A stretch of 64,000 nucleotides of DNA from Bacteroides ndongoniae (GCF_900108345.1 NZ_FNVV01000013.1:656944-720943); one strand, 5' to 3'; shown: positions 17,516 through 26,190, counted from the stretch's first letter. Numbers and translations: made by a program. The notes: generated by a model not told the origin, from the letters alone.

Positions 17516-19702
17516 ATGGAAGAGAGCAAGGAATTACAGGGATTTTACCAGATATTCCGTGCGGTGGTGTATGTTTCCGTCCTCATGGAGTTCTTCGAAT
17601 ATGCCATCGACCCGGCGACCTTGGACCACTGGGACGGCATCCTTTGCAATATTCACGGACGTATTAAGCAATGGATGATATACAACGACGGGAATCTCGT
17701 GTACAGCAAGTTAGCCACGATACTGCTTATCTGCATCACCTGTCTCGGAACACGGAATAACAAGCATTTAGAGTGCAATGCACGCACTCAGGTCGTGTAC
17801 CCGCTTGTAGGCGGTCTGTCGCTGCTCGCCCTGTCGGTATGGCTGTTCAACCACCCGATGGAAATACGACTATACACCCTGCCGCTGAACATCATTTTCT
17901 ATATGGCGACTTCCCTTGCGGGTGTGATACTGGTACACATTGCACTGGACAACATACCAAAGTTCACCAAGGACGGTCTGATGAAAGACCGTTTCAATTT
18001 CGAGAACGAGAGCTTCGAGCAGTGCGAGGAACTGATAGAGACCCCGTACAGCGTGAACATTCCCATGCGGTACTATTACAAAGGCAAATTCCGCAAAGGC
18101 TGGACCAATATAACCAACTGTTTCCGTGGAACATGGGTCGTCGGAACACCGGGATCGGGTAAGACATTCAGCATTATCGAGCCGTTTATCCGACAACATT
18201 CGGCCAAGGGATTCGCAATGGTGGTCTATGACTACAAGTTCCCGACGCTGGCCACGAAACTTTATTACCACTACAAGAAGAATCAGAAGCTCGGCAAAGT
18301 GCCTAAAGGGTGCAAGTTCAACATGATTAACTTCGTGGACGTGGAATACAGTCGCCGAGTAAACCCTATCCAAGCGAAGTACATCAACAACCTCGCCGCG
18401 GCGAGCGAAACGGCAGAGACGCTGTTGGAGAGCCTGCAAAAGGGCAAGAAAGAGGGAGGCGGCGGCAGCGACCAATTCTTCCAGACATCGGCTGTGAACT
18501 TCCTCGCTGCCTGTATCTATTTTTTCGTGAACTATGAACGCGAACCTTACGATGCCAAAGGGAACAAGTTGTACGCCGAGAAACGGCAAGACCCCGAAAC
18601 GAAGTTCTGGAAACCGACAGGCGTGGTGCGGGACAAAGAGGGCGGAGAGATCGTGAATCCGGCCTACTGGTTAGGCAAGTATTCGGACATGCCGCACATC
18701 CTTTCGTTCCTAAACGAGAGCTACCAGACCATCTTCGAGGTACTGGAAACGGATAACGAGGTAGCACCATTACTCGGCCCGTTCCAGACGGCTTTCAAGA
18801 ACAAGGCAATGGAGCAGCTGGAGGGTATGATAGGCACGTTACGTGTCTATACCTCGCGCTTGGCGACCAAAGAGAGCTACTGGATATTCCATCGTGACGG
18901 GGACGACTTCGACCTGAAAGTGAGCGACCCGAAACATCCGAGCTACCTGTTGATAGCGAATGACCCGGAAATGGAAAGCATTATCGGCGCTTTGAACGCC
19001 TTGATATTGAACCGTCTCGTTACCCGCGTAAATACTGGGCAGGGCAAGAACATTCCCGTGAGCATCATCGTCGATGAGCTGCCGACACTGTATTTCCACA
19101 AGATAGACCGCCTGATCGGTACGGCACGAAGCAACAAGGTAAGCGTGACGCTCGGCTTCCAAGAGCTGCCGCAGCTTGAAGCGGATTACGGAAAGGTAGG
19201 TATGCAAAAAATCATCACGACGGTGGGCAATGTGGTGAGCGGTTCAGCCCGTGCCAAGGAGACACTGGAATGGTTGTCCGGCGACATTTTCGGCAAGGTG
19301 GTGCAAATCAAGAAAGGCGTTACGATAGACCGGGACAAAACCTCTTTCAACCTGAACGAGAATATGGACAGTCTCGTGCCCGCTTCGAAAATCTCGGATA
19401 TGCCGACAGGCTGGATATGCGGACAGACAGCACGAGATTTCATCAAGACGAAAACCGGTATGGGCGGCTCGATGAACGTGCAGGAAGCGGAAGAGTTCAA
19501 AACCTCGAAGTTCTTCTGCAAGACGGATTTCGACATGAAGGAAATCAAGAAGGAGGAAGCGGCGTATGTACCGTTACCAAAGTTCTACACGTTCAAGTCG
19601 AGGGAGGAACGGGAACGCATTCTTTACCGGAATTTCGTGAATGTGGGAATGGAGGTAAAAGAAATGATAAAGGACGTTCTGAACAAACGAGGGGCTAAAT
19701 AG
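17516..19702 (+). CDS. Type IV coupling protein (VirD4/TraG/MobC type)
   Basis: 728 residues from the ATG at 17516; an earlier in-frame start at 17420 lies within the preceding gene. Four N-terminal membrane helices (about 10-160) precede an ATPase domain with Walker A GTPGSGKTFS near residue 210 and Walker B SIIVDELPTLYF near 518. FGxLPxLExxYGK-like FQELPQLEADYGKVGMQ follows. Coupling proteins deliver the relaxase-DNA complex to the channel. No relaxase gene is next to it, which is unusual for Bacteroides mob loci. The gene ends the + strand tra operon. Confidence 0.92.
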   Translation: MEESKELQGFYQIFRAVVYVSVLMEFFEYAIDPATLDHWDGILCNIHGRIKQWMIYNDGNLVYSKLATILLICITCLGTRNNKHLECNARTQVVYPLVGGLSLLALSVWLFNHPMEIRLYTLPLNIIFYMATSLAGVILVHIALDNIPKFTKDGLMKDRFNFENESFEQCEELIETPYSVNIPMRYYYKGKFRKGWTNITNCFRGTWVVGTPGSGKTFSIIEPFIRQHSAKGFAMVVYDYKFPTLATKLYYHYKKNQKLGKVPKGCKFNMINFVDVEYSRRVNPIQAKYINNLAAASETAETLLESLQKGKKEGGGGSDQFFQTSAVNFLAACIYFFVNYEREPYDAKGNKLYAEKRQDPETKFWKPTGVVRDKEGGEIVNPAYWLGKYSDMPHILSFLNESYQTIFEVLETDNEVAPLLGPFQTAFKNKAMEQLEGMIGTLRVYTSRLATKESYWIFHRDGDDFDLKVSDPKHPSYLLIANDPEMESIIGALNALILNRLVTRVNTGQGKNIPVSIIVDELPTLYFHKIDRLIGTARSNKVSVTLGFQELPQLEADYGKVGMQKIITTVGNVVSGSARAKETLEWLSGDIFGKVVQIKKGVTIDRDKTSFNLNENMDSLVPASKISDMPTGWICGQTARDFIKTKTGMGGSMNVQEAEEFKTSKFFCKTDFDMKEIKKEEAAYVPLPKFYTFKSREERERILYRNFVNVGMEVKEMIKDVLNKRGAK

Positions 19703-19728
19703 GATTCCGATATGAGGGAAAGTAAAAA

Positions 19729-19766
19729 AAACGCCTGCAATGATTTCGTGTCCATTGCAGGCGTTT
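19729..19766. terminator. Strong bidirectional terminator between convergent genes
   Basis: AAACGCCTGCAATG at 19729-19742 pairs perfectly with CATTGCAGGCGTTT at 19753-19766 (14 bp, 10-base loop). An A-run on the left and T-rich bases on the right allow use from both strands. It separates the tra operon from the - strand AlbA-type gene. Confidence 0.9.
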
Positions 19767-19887
19767 CTTGCTCCCTATCTATTGTAGAAAATCCTGTGGT
19801 CCAAAACCAGCTTCTTGCGGTCCCTAAAAAAATCATTGATAAACAATGTGTTATAATCTTGCGGCCCAAAATCGGTTTCTTGCGGCC

Positions 19888-21540
19888 CTACACGAAAGAA
19901 GGGAAATCAGGTGTTTTTATATAACGGGTATATTTACCAGCCCCCTCTTTTTGTATAATACCAGCATCTTCCATTTTGGAGATAAATGCCCGAACCTGTT
20001 TTTCGGACAATATATCTGCGAATATTTCCTTGAGGGCAGCCCGGTTGATAAAACCATTTTTACGGAAACAATCCGATACCGACTTAAGATGGTTCATATT
20101 CAATCCTTTCAGTTTTTCAGCCGCTTCATTCCGGTACTCTTCCGACAAGCGGTAAGCTCCATTTTCGTCTATTACAAGACCTTCTTCAGATAATTTTCTC
20201 AAGATATTCCCTTCAAGTCCCTCGTAATCCCTCATTGCGATTTTATACAAAGTCAGCAATTCAAAGACATTCAGTTGTTCAGCAGGTGTCCTTTTGCTCT
20301 GCTCGTTCCTGATGAAAACGACAAAATCCTTATCCAGTACGGGAGCCTTGAACGTGAGACTTACCTGATAGGGGTCTGTTCCCGAATAATCCGGCAGTGC
20401 CTTTCCCTCCATGATACAGTTGTAGAACATCTTGTCAACCCCTTGGCCGGAACGCTCCACCAATCCTGTCTTCTGCAATATCTCACTCATCAGTTTACTA
20501 CGCGGAACGCTGTTTACCGTCAAGATGTTATTTATATCCACACCTGAAGGGAAACCACCGGCATTGGTAATGGTTATGCTGTCGGGATATTGCTTGATGA
20601 CCACATCGCTCTGAATCAACATCGAACGGTGGCAGCAGGCATTCAAGATTGCTTCCCTGATAGCCTCCTTGTTGAATGAAGGTATGTCAAATATATATGG
20701 GCCGTCATTGTAATGCAGAAGCGGATTGCTTGCCGGTTGGTTAATGTAATCCCAAACCTTGTCAATGGCTATAAACAGTGGCAGCTGAAATTCCTTGCGT
20801 GCGGTGTATTGTATCATCGAGTGATACATCCTGAACTCCACGACAATGTTGTTCTGCGGCAGGTATTTCCGTATGGCTTCGGGCTTTCCGAGCAGGATAA
20901 GCGCCGCATAGTTCAACTTTCCGTCTTTCAACAAATCCAAATCCGACAACACCTGTTCGTCGGGGTAAGTCCGGAAAAGTGGATTTTCCTGTTTACGGGC
21001 ATACTGGCTCTTCATTTCCGCAATGGCTTCCTTATCCAGATCCCCTATGGTAAGCCCCTCGCATATCTTGGCCGAGAAATCCGGTTCCTGTTCCGACAAT
21101 ATCCTGAATATTTCGGCATCGGACATTTCACGCAGGCTTTCTCCGGTACGCATGAGAGGTACGCCCTCAAACCTCAATAGTCTGCCTATCGGCCGGGAGG
21201 GTACGGAGAGGACAAGCACACGCTTACCGTCCTCGTAAAGCTCGGTCGCTTCTATCCTTATTCCCAACCTTTCGTAAATTTCATCCGTGAGTTCTCCCAC
21301 TTTGTCTTGGGCAAAATCCGAGCCGACAACCGTATGAGGCATTTTATCCGCCATACCCAATACCAGCCGCCCGCCTTTTTCATTCGCCAAAGCGACAATA
21401 TACCCCAACACACACCGCCGCCTTTCTTTCGGATCAACATGCTTTCCACCTGCAAACGGGTAATTCCGCTTTGCTTCCTTAAATTCTATATGGTCTTCGC
21501 TTTCGCGTAGTTGTTTCAAATCCTCAATCATCATTTCCAT
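19888..21540 (-). CDS. Schlafen AlbA_2-domain ATP-binding protein (RecG-like regulator type)
   Basis: 550 residues. I chose the ATG at 21540 (MEMMIEDLKQLRESEDHIEF); the open frame extends 29 residues further but lacks family character and crosses the promoter. Residues about 5-140 are an AlbA_2 domain (ESEDHIEFKEAKR; EKGGRLVLGMADKMPHTVVG). The middle contains the AAA_4/RecG-like C-terminal domain (NKEAIREAILNACCHRSM; ITNAGGFPSG; GLVERSGQGVDKM). Winged-helix segments end the protein. Such proteins are usually DNA-binding regulators. It may control this element. Confidence 0.85.
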   Translation of the reverse strand: MEMMIEDLKQLRESEDHIEFKEAKRNYPFAGGKHVDPKERRRCVLGYIVALANEKGGRLVLGMADKMPHTVVGSDFAQDKVGELTDEIYERLGIRIEATELYEDGKRVLVLSVPSRPIGRLLRFEGVPLMRTGESLREMSDAEIFRILSEQEPDFSAKICEGLTIGDLDKEAIAEMKSQYARKQENPLFRTYPDEQVLSDLDLLKDGKLNYAALILLGKPEAIRKYLPQNNIVVEFRMYHSMIQYTARKEFQLPLFIAIDKVWDYINQPASNPLLHYNDGPYIFDIPSFNKEAIREAILNACCHRSMLIQSDVVIKQYPDSITITNAGGFPSGVDINNILTVNSVPRSKLMSEILQKTGLVERSGQGVDKMFYNCIMEGKALPDYSGTDPYQVSLTFKAPVLDKDFVVFIRNEQSKRTPAEQLNVFELLTLYKIAMRDYEGLEGNILRKLSEEGLVIDENGAYRLSEEYRNEAAEKLKGLNMNHLKSVSDCFRKNGFINRAALKEIFADILSEKQVRAFISKMEDAGIIQKEGAGKYTRYIKTPDFPSFV

Positions 21541-21568
21541 AAATGTAATTTCGGTATAAAATAGAGTG

Positions 21569-21576
21569 CAAAGGTA
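21569..21576 (-). promoter_or_regulatory. Bacteroidota -7 box for the AlbA-domain gene
   Basis: On the minus strand this reads TACCTTTG, a perfect TAnnTTTG, 29 bases before the chosen ATG at 21540. No clear TTTG at -33. Confidence 0.6.
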
Positions 21577-21731
21577 TAAAAAATGTGGGAGATACAGGGT
21601 ATTTACAGCTATTTCTCTTAAATACAAATTAAGTACACATCAATAAAAATCGATATGTACTTAATTCATATAAAACTGTTTGCAGGTTCACATCATAAAA
21701 GTACAGTACCTCTATCCCAGTGTGAAGTTTG

Positions 21732-21770
21732 TTTTACGAACGACCGAAATCGCTTACGAACGACAAATTT
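21732..21770 (+). repeat. 39-bp direct repeat with TTACGAACG motifs, copy 1
   Basis: Contains TTTTACGAACGACCGAAATC followed by a second TTACGAACG-containing unit, i.e. two iterated half-units of about 21 bp. The first 20 bases are identical to copy 2 at 22141; the rest differs at four positions. Confidence 0.75.
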
Positions 21771-21813
21771 TGTGTCACATAAAATAGAAGATCACGAAAA
21801 TAAGGGACTGTTG

Positions 21814-22026
21814 TCAACCGGCATAAGCTCCGCTGGGCAAATGTTCATTTAGTGCATTTACAATATCTTCTCTTGCCGAATTAGAATCGACGGACATCGT
21901 TAATCCTCCTGATTGATTCGGTGATAAACTAAGATTAGTACAGCCATAGTCTCTTTGAATATAGCCATATGCTATTCTCACAGCCTTTTTATCTGTCGTT
22001 CCATTGATATTAATTTCATGTGTCAT
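21814..22026 (-). CDS. Small protein of unknown function
   Basis: 70 residues, no signal or membrane segment. It has a regular alternating composition (INGTTDKKAVRIAYGYIQRD ... AREDIVNALNEHL) suggesting a small alpha/beta fold. It is supported as a gene by a perfect -7 box (TATATTTG) about 80 bases upstream on the minus strand and by its placement between two copies of the 39-bp repeat. No family recognised. Confidence 0.55.
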   Translation of the reverse strand: MTHEININGTTDKKAVRIAYGYIQRDYGCTNLSLSPNQSGGLTMSVDSNSAREDIVNALNEHLPSGAYAG

Positions 22027-22104
22027 AATGTAAATATGATTAATTTCCTACTCTTTGAAGGGCTTTTCGGATTCCGCCCGTTATTATTTTGTGAACCTGC
22101 ACCG

Positions 22105-22112
22105 CAAATATA
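22105..22112 (-). promoter_or_regulatory. Bacteroidota -7 box for the 70-residue gene
   Basis: Minus strand reads TATATTTG. A TTG lies about 21 bases upstream, near the second 39-bp repeat. Confidence 0.55.
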
Positions 22113-22140
22113 AGGGGAACAGGCAGCCACAGACAATCCG

Positions 22141-22179
22141 TTTTACGAACGACCGAAATCATTTACGAACGGCAGATTT
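22141..22179 (+). repeat. 39-bp direct repeat with TTACGAACG motifs, copy 2
   Basis: Second copy of the 21732 repeat, again with two TTACGAACG units about 21 bp apart. Copy 2 lies just upstream (minus-strand sense) of the 22105 promoter, copy 1 just after the gene. Confidence 0.75.
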
Positions 22180-22208
22180 TTATCCATTTCCATCGTATCA
22201 TGCACAGA

Positions 22209-22248
22209 AAAGCCGTACCCTGTTCGTTTTCCGACAAGGCACGGCTTT
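22209..22248 (-). terminator. Terminator of the four-gene module 23444-22268
   Basis: AAAGCCGT (22209-22216) pairs with ACGGCTTT (22241-22248). Read on the minus strand, the stem is followed by TTTTC. Confidence 0.7.
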
Positions 22249-22267
22249 CATCCCCCAAAAAGAGGAA

Positions 22268-22645
22268 TCAGACAGTGACAACAGTTACATATAAATTCTG
22301 TCGCTCCTGTTCGCAGAATTTATCGTACTCGGCTTTGTCCGTACCGCTTTCGATAGCCCGGTCGATGACACCGCCCAGTTCGTCGAAACAAACCTCGCTG
22401 TTCACACATTCCACGTCCATTCCCTTCACAAGATAAACCTCGTAATAATCCGAGCCATTGAGCACGACGATGACATATCCCGCGTGCAGTCGTCCATTTA
22501 CCTTGATGCGGAGTGCCGGCAACTCCCTGTACAGGGTGGCGGCAAATTCTTCGATACTCCACGACATGAGGACGGTCATGGGGGTTAATGTTACTAACTG
22601 TTCCTTAATGATCTGTGCAACCTGCATTACATATTCTTTTTCCAT
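22268..22645 (-). CDS. Conserved small accessory protein of unknown function
   Basis: 125 residues from the ATG at 22645 (MEKEYVMQVAQIIKEQL); the longer frame starts inside the upstream gene. Contains SWSIEEFAATLYRELPALRIKVNGRLHAGYVIVVLNGSDYYEVYLVKG. Last gene of a four-gene module behind leader A. Function unknown. Confidence 0.65.
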   Translation of the reverse strand: MEKEYVMQVAQIIKEQLVTLTPMTVLMSWSIEEFAATLYRELPALRIKVNGRLHAGYVIVVLNGSDYYEVYLVKGMDVECVNSEVCFDELGGVIDRAIESGTDKAEYDKFCEQERQNLYVTVVTV

Positions 22646-22679
22646 AACTCTAAGTTTATAAATTATCGTTCCAAGATTT

Positions 22680-22952
22680 TTACTCGAACCAGTCGGGGTT
22701 ACTCTCTTTGAGTTCGGCAATCAGTTCGTTTTCGGGAAGCTGAATGCTTTTCTCGTCGGTGAAGTAGAAAACCTCGTCGTAGATACTTTCAGCTTCTTTG
22801 CTGGCGAAACCTTCGTTTTCGTCATCGAAACTGCAGGGCTGCAGGGCATCCAGCAGGGTGGTCGGGGCAATCAGCAATTCTTCGCCATCGTTGGCTTCCA
22901 CAATACGGCATACATAGCTCTTGCCGCCAAATTGAATTTCATTTGTTCTCAT
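22680..22952 (-). CDS. Conserved small acidic protein of unknown function
   Basis: 90 residues, acidic. Begins RTNEIQFGGKSYVCRIVEAN and ends ELIAELKESNPDWFE. Strongly acidic small proteins in accessory regions can be DNA mimics or anti-defence factors, but nothing here proves that. Third gene of the module behind leader A. Confidence 0.65.
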   Translation of the reverse strand: MRTNEIQFGGKSYVCRIVEANDGEELLIAPTTLLDALQPCSFDDENEGFASKEAESIYDEVFYFTDEKSIQLPENELIAELKESNPDWFE

Positions 22953-22962
22953 ATTATCCTCC

Positions 22963-23235
22963 TTATCTTAATGGTATATTACGTCCGTGTTCATTGAGGT
23001 ATTCCATGATGCGCTTCGCTTCCTCGTGCGAGGCTTGGTTCCGTTCGTCATAACGCCGGTTGTCGTCCGCCATGACCTTGATACACGCCTTAATCAGGCG
23101 GTAGAGGCTTTGCTGAAGCGTGGGGTGCATGTCGGGGATTGCCGCTGCGAACCATTCGGGGTTGAAACTGAAACTGTTTACCGCCATTTCCCAATCTTTG
23201 GCGAGGCGGTACTCTTTGCTTTCTTTAATGTCCAT
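22963..23235 (-). CDS. Conserved small protein of unknown function
   Basis: 90 residues from the ATG at 23235 (MDIKESKEYRLAKDWEMAVN). Helical, with FNPEWFAAAIPDMHPTLQQ and a basic/acidic C-terminus. An alternative start adds 10 residues. It lies 11 bases after the previous gene's stop and 10 before the next start, so these are co-transcribed. Confidence 0.65.
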   Translation of the reverse strand: MDIKESKEYRLAKDWEMAVNSFSFNPEWFAAAIPDMHPTLQQSLYRLIKACIKVMADDNRRYDERNQASHEEAKRIMEYLNEHGRNIPLR

Positions 23236-23246
23236 ATTCTTGAATT

Positions 23247-23444
23247 TTAATAGTTCTCGTTGCATATTCTGTCAAGTTCCCTAATTATGGGTGTCACCTC
23301 TTTTCCTGTAAGACTTTCTATGTCATACAGCAAATGCTCCAAGCGGTCATACGCCTTTTCTCCCGCTTTTGTAAATTCTCCGGTGCTGTCGAATGCGTTA
23401 CCTTCACACCCCAGTTCTTGCAATAATTCTTCTAATGTCTTCAT
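23247..23444 (-). CDS. Very small protein of unknown function, first gene behind leader A
   Basis: 65 residues from the ATG at 23444 (MKTLEELLQELGCEGNAF). The longer frame upstream reads through the conserved leader and is not coding. Predicted all-helical. No family recognised. Confidence 0.6.
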   Translation of the reverse strand: MKTLEELLQELGCEGNAFDSTGEFTKAGEKAYDRLEHLLYDIESLTGKEVTPIIRELDRICNENY

Positions 23445-23460
23445 TTGTTGAATTTTTAAC

Positions 23461-23660
23461 GTTTGTTTTTCTTTCCCTCTGCTCGGCTTCCTTGTTACCG
23501 GAGCCGCTTCGGGTTTTATGGTGCTTTCCGGGGCTGGCGAAAAAGCCCTTTCCGACGTTTTTTCTTGCCAATTACGCTTCGCAGAAGGAAGAATTTGCAA
23601 GAAATGCAATTCAAAACGACGGAATCAGGCGCGACAGCCCATATTTGCACCGATAAAAAC
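23461..23660 (-). promoter_or_regulatory. Repeated leader element, copy A
   Basis: Copy of the dispersed leader family, upstream of 23444. It carries the purine-rich (minus strand) tract near the start codon and the conserved hairpin TTTCTTGC (23561-23568) / GCAAGAAA (23597-23604) with apical CTTC/GAAG. An outward (+ strand) TATTTGCA-type box lies near 23642. No TAnnTTTG toward the gene. Confidence 0.85.
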
Positions 23661-23780
23661 CGATGCGGTGACGGACAGGAAAGCCAGACGGAAGAGAATA
23701 CGGAAACCTGAAAGCAATAGAAAAGGACGACTGGAAGCTAAAAAAGAGAAATTATATATCTATATATGGATAATTGTTCG

Positions 23781-23788
23781 TATATTTG
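23781..23788 (+). promoter_or_regulatory. Bacteroidota -7 box of the hipBA-like operon
   Basis: TATATTTG, perfect TAnnTTTG, 26 bases before the antitoxin ATG, within an AT-rich stretch of short TATA repeats that could serve as operators for the XRE-type antitoxin. Confidence 0.6.
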
Positions 23789-23814
23789 TATATAAATAGT
23801 GATATATTGATATT

Positions 23815-24129
23815 ATGGAAGCAACGAACTATACTACAAACAGTGATATGCTGACACTTCTGGCGTCGCGGGTCAAGGAGTACCGTCTGGCAGCCCGCAT
23901 GAGCCAAAAGGAACTGGCCGAACAGTCGGGCGTGAGCCAGACGACAATCAGCCATTTTGAACAAGGGGTCAGCCGTAACCTGACCTTGGCCAATTTCATC
24001 TCCCTGCTGCGTGCGCTCGGTCAGGAAGAGCGGCTCGCAGAGATTCTGCCGGAACTTCCCATGCCGCCGATGGCGCTTCGGGAAATCGAGAAACTGATAC
24101 CTAAACGAGTAAGGAGGGGTAAGAAATGA
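23815..24129 (+). CDS. hipB: HipB-like XRE-family antitoxin/regulator
   Basis: 104 residues. A helix-turn-helix of the XRE type occupies about 15-75 (VKEYRLAARMSQKELAEQSG, VSQTTISHFEQG). Its stop overlaps the hipA-like start by 4 bases. HipB-type proteins bind and silence the HipA kinase and repress their own operon. It is a + strand insert among minus-strand modules. Confidence 0.85.
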   Translation: MEATNYTTNSDMLTLLASRVKEYRLAARMSQKELAEQSGVSQTTISHFEQGVSRNLTLANFISLLRALGQEERLAEILPELPMPPMALREIEKLIPKRVRRGKK

Positions 24130-25424
24130 TAGAAAGTCTCGATGTAATCCTATGGGATAAAAAGGTCGGCACGCTTGTCGCCAATCGGGAAGGACACCGC
24201 AGCAAAGCCTGTTTCTACTTCGACAGCGATTATGTCCGCGACGGCTATGACATCGCCCCGCTCCGTGCGCCGGTAAAAGGGGTTGCCGCACAGCGCGGCC
24301 TGCCGGTCTATCCCGATGAAGAGCGGCTTTTCGGCGGCCTGCCGTCGTTCATAGCCGATTCACTGCCCGACCATTGGGGAAACACCGTATTCAACGAATG
24401 GGCCAAAGTGCATCATATCCGTATGAGGGACTTGTCCGCCCTCGACCGTCTTGCCTATATCGGACGGCGTGGCATGGGGGCATTGGAATTCGTCCCGCCC
24501 ACTGCCGAGGAACTGGAGACACCGTTCAAGGTCAAAATCGCCGACCTCTACCAACTGGCCCGGCAGGCTTTCGAAGAAGCCGGACGGTTCAACGTCCCGG
24601 TATCGGGCAACCTGATGGTCGAAAGCCTGTTCAAGGTGGGCACGTCCGCAGGAGGGCGACGACCCAAGGCGGTGGTCAACGTCAATTTCGAGGAGGGACA
24701 ATGTTACTCCGGACAGGTGGCGACCCCTTATCCGGGCTACACGCCGATGATCGTCAAGTTCGACGAACACCAGAAGATGCCGACGACACGGATAGAATAC
24801 AGCTATTACCTGATGGCCGTGGATGCCGGGCTTCAGATGATGCCAAGCCGCCTGCTGGAAGGCGAGCAGACAGCGCACTTCCTGACCGAGCGTTTCGACC
24901 GCCGGAACGGCAAGAAGGTGCATATCCAGACATTGGCTGCCATGAACCCCTCGGCGGATTCTTACGAAGCACTGTTCGAGGTAGCTTGCCGTATCGGCGT
25001 GCCGCCGGGGGAACTCCGGCAACTGTTCCGCTCGATGGTGCTGAACGTGCTGGGCGGGAACGTCGATGACCATAACAAGAATTTCAGCTTCCTGATGGGC
25101 AATGACGGGGGTTGGCACGTTGCTCCAGCCTACGACTACACGTTCTCGGTCGATCCGGACGCGCCGTATTATGTAAACCGCCACAGCATGACGGTCAACA
25201 ACAAAACGGAGGGCATTGCAGCAGAGGATTTGATGGAAGTAGCCCGCCGGTACGGTATAAAGGCCGCAGAGCCGTTCATAGAAAAGGCCATAGGTATCGT
25301 CTCGCGTTACCCGGAATACGGCCGGGAGGCCGGTGTCGGAGAGGAATGGATAAAGACGATAGAAAAGGAAATCACCGCACGAGTGGAATGCGTGAGCGAC
25401 AACCGGACGGGCCGATTAAAATAG
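24126..25424 (+). CDS. hipA: HipA-like serine/threonine kinase toxin
   Basis: 432 residues, normal HipA length. The N-terminal couple_hipA-type region (about 1-110) contains LPSFIADSLPDHWGN. The core has FKVGTSAGGRRPKAVV (activation/nucleotide region), MIVKFDEH, and the catalytic stretch NVDDHNKNFSFLMG near residue 312 (Asp and Asn of the kinase), then HVAPAYDYTFS. HipA kinases phosphorylate aminoacyl-tRNA synthetases and cause growth arrest. The pair probably stabilises the element. All visible key residues are present. Confidence 0.9.
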   Translation: MIESLDVILWDKKVGTLVANREGHRSKACFYFDSDYVRDGYDIAPLRAPVKGVAAQRGLPVYPDEERLFGGLPSFIADSLPDHWGNTVFNEWAKVHHIRMRDLSALDRLAYIGRRGMGALEFVPPTAEELETPFKVKIADLYQLARQAFEEAGRFNVPVSGNLMVESLFKVGTSAGGRRPKAVVNVNFEEGQCYSGQVATPYPGYTPMIVKFDEHQKMPTTRIEYSYYLMAVDAGLQMMPSRLLEGEQTAHFLTERFDRRNGKKVHIQTLAAMNPSADSYEALFEVACRIGVPPGELRQLFRSMVLNVLGGNVDDHNKNFSFLMGNDGGWHVAPAYDYTFSVDPDAPYYVNRHSMTVNNKTEGIAAEDLMEVARRYGIKAAEPFIEKAIGIVSRYPEYGREAGVGEEWIKTIEKEITARVECVSDNRTGRLK

Positions 25425-25451
25425 AACATGAGATTTCATGCAGGGAAAATG

Positions 25452-25480
25452 AACCCACCCGCTTTTGTGGCAGGTGGGTT
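25452..25480. terminator. Bidirectional terminator between hipA and the 25489 gene
   Basis: AACCCACC (25452-25459) pairs with GGTGGGTT (25473-25480), with T-rich bases on the right side. It serves convergent genes. Confidence 0.75.
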
Positions 25481-25488
25481 TGTCATTG

Positions 25489-25965
25489 TCATTCCGCCCC
25501 TTTCTTGCTTAGGAGGGTCAACTGGTCGGGACGGTCGGGAAACCAATAGGCGTCGCTGTCAAGATACACGCATCTGCCACCGTTCCAAGGCTTCCTGAAA
25601 GCCAACACCTCTTTGGGGCCGAATACTACTCCATAATCGTTTGTAAATGCTACCATGTCGCCTACGGCCAAATCGTCCTCCGTTTCCATGACTTCGGAAA
25701 GGCGATTGTAAAACTCCATGCCTTCGGCTTCACGTTCCGCTTTCCAGCGCAAAAAATCCTCTTTGTGACTTCTGCCCGTGCTTATCGGCAATAATTCCGA
25801 AGGCAAAACCTCCGCTTCCGAAGTACCGGATGAAATCAGAATAATGCTGTCGTCTTCCATGTTTTCCGGTGCAGAAATCACTCGGTAAGCCCCGTCGGAC
25901 AAACCGTTGTCCGGGTCATGCCAGTAAAGCAGATTCCCGGTCTTGATAAAATCGTATTTTCCCAT
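25489..25965 (-). CDS. Conserved accessory protein of unknown function
   Basis: 158 residues, soluble and acidic. Recognisable stretches are DFIKTGNLLYWHDPDNGLSDG, an SH3-like or OB-like beta pattern (DLAVGDMVAFTNDYGVVFGPKEVLAF) and WFPDRPDQLTLL. Only gene behind leader B. No function assigned. Confidence 0.65.
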   Translation of the reverse strand: MGKYDFIKTGNLLYWHDPDNGLSDGAYRVISAPENMEDDSIILISSGTSEAEVLPSELLPISTGRSHKEDFLRWKAEREAEGMEFYNRLSEVMETEDDLAVGDMVAFTNDYGVVFGPKEVLAFRKPWNGGRCVYLDSDAYWFPDRPDQLTLLSKKGAE

Positions 25966-25984
25966 TGTCTTGTAAGTTATTGAT

Positions 25985-26190
25985 TATTTATTTCCCTTTT
26001 TTCGATCCCTTTCCTTCGGAACCGCTTCGGGGTTTTACTGATGCAGTACACGGTCATCGGTACAGCTTCATACGACGGCTCTTCTTGCCAATTACGCTTC
26101 GCTTGGGAAGGAAGAATTTGCAAGAAGTGCACTTCAAGCCGGCGAATCAAGCGCGATGTTCGACTTTCGCATCGGATAAAACCCGTGCGG
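25985..26190 (-). promoter_or_regulatory. Repeated leader element, copy B
   Basis: Upstream of 25965. Stem TTCTTGC (26082-26088) / GCAAGAA (26120-26126), the same arms as copies A and D but with a longer apical loop. Outward box degraded to GACTTTCGCATC near 26163. The tail to 26330 holds repeated TATAAAAGG-like motifs. Confidence 0.82.

Larger units (their letters stand above)
21681..22101. repeat. Perfect 11-bp inverted repeat flanking a small gene
   Basis: TGCAGGTTCAC at 21681-21691 and its reverse complement GTGAACCTGCA at 22091-22101 bracket the 70-residue gene at 21814-22026. They may be ends of a small inserted unit or paired protein-binding sites. Confidence 0.55.
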
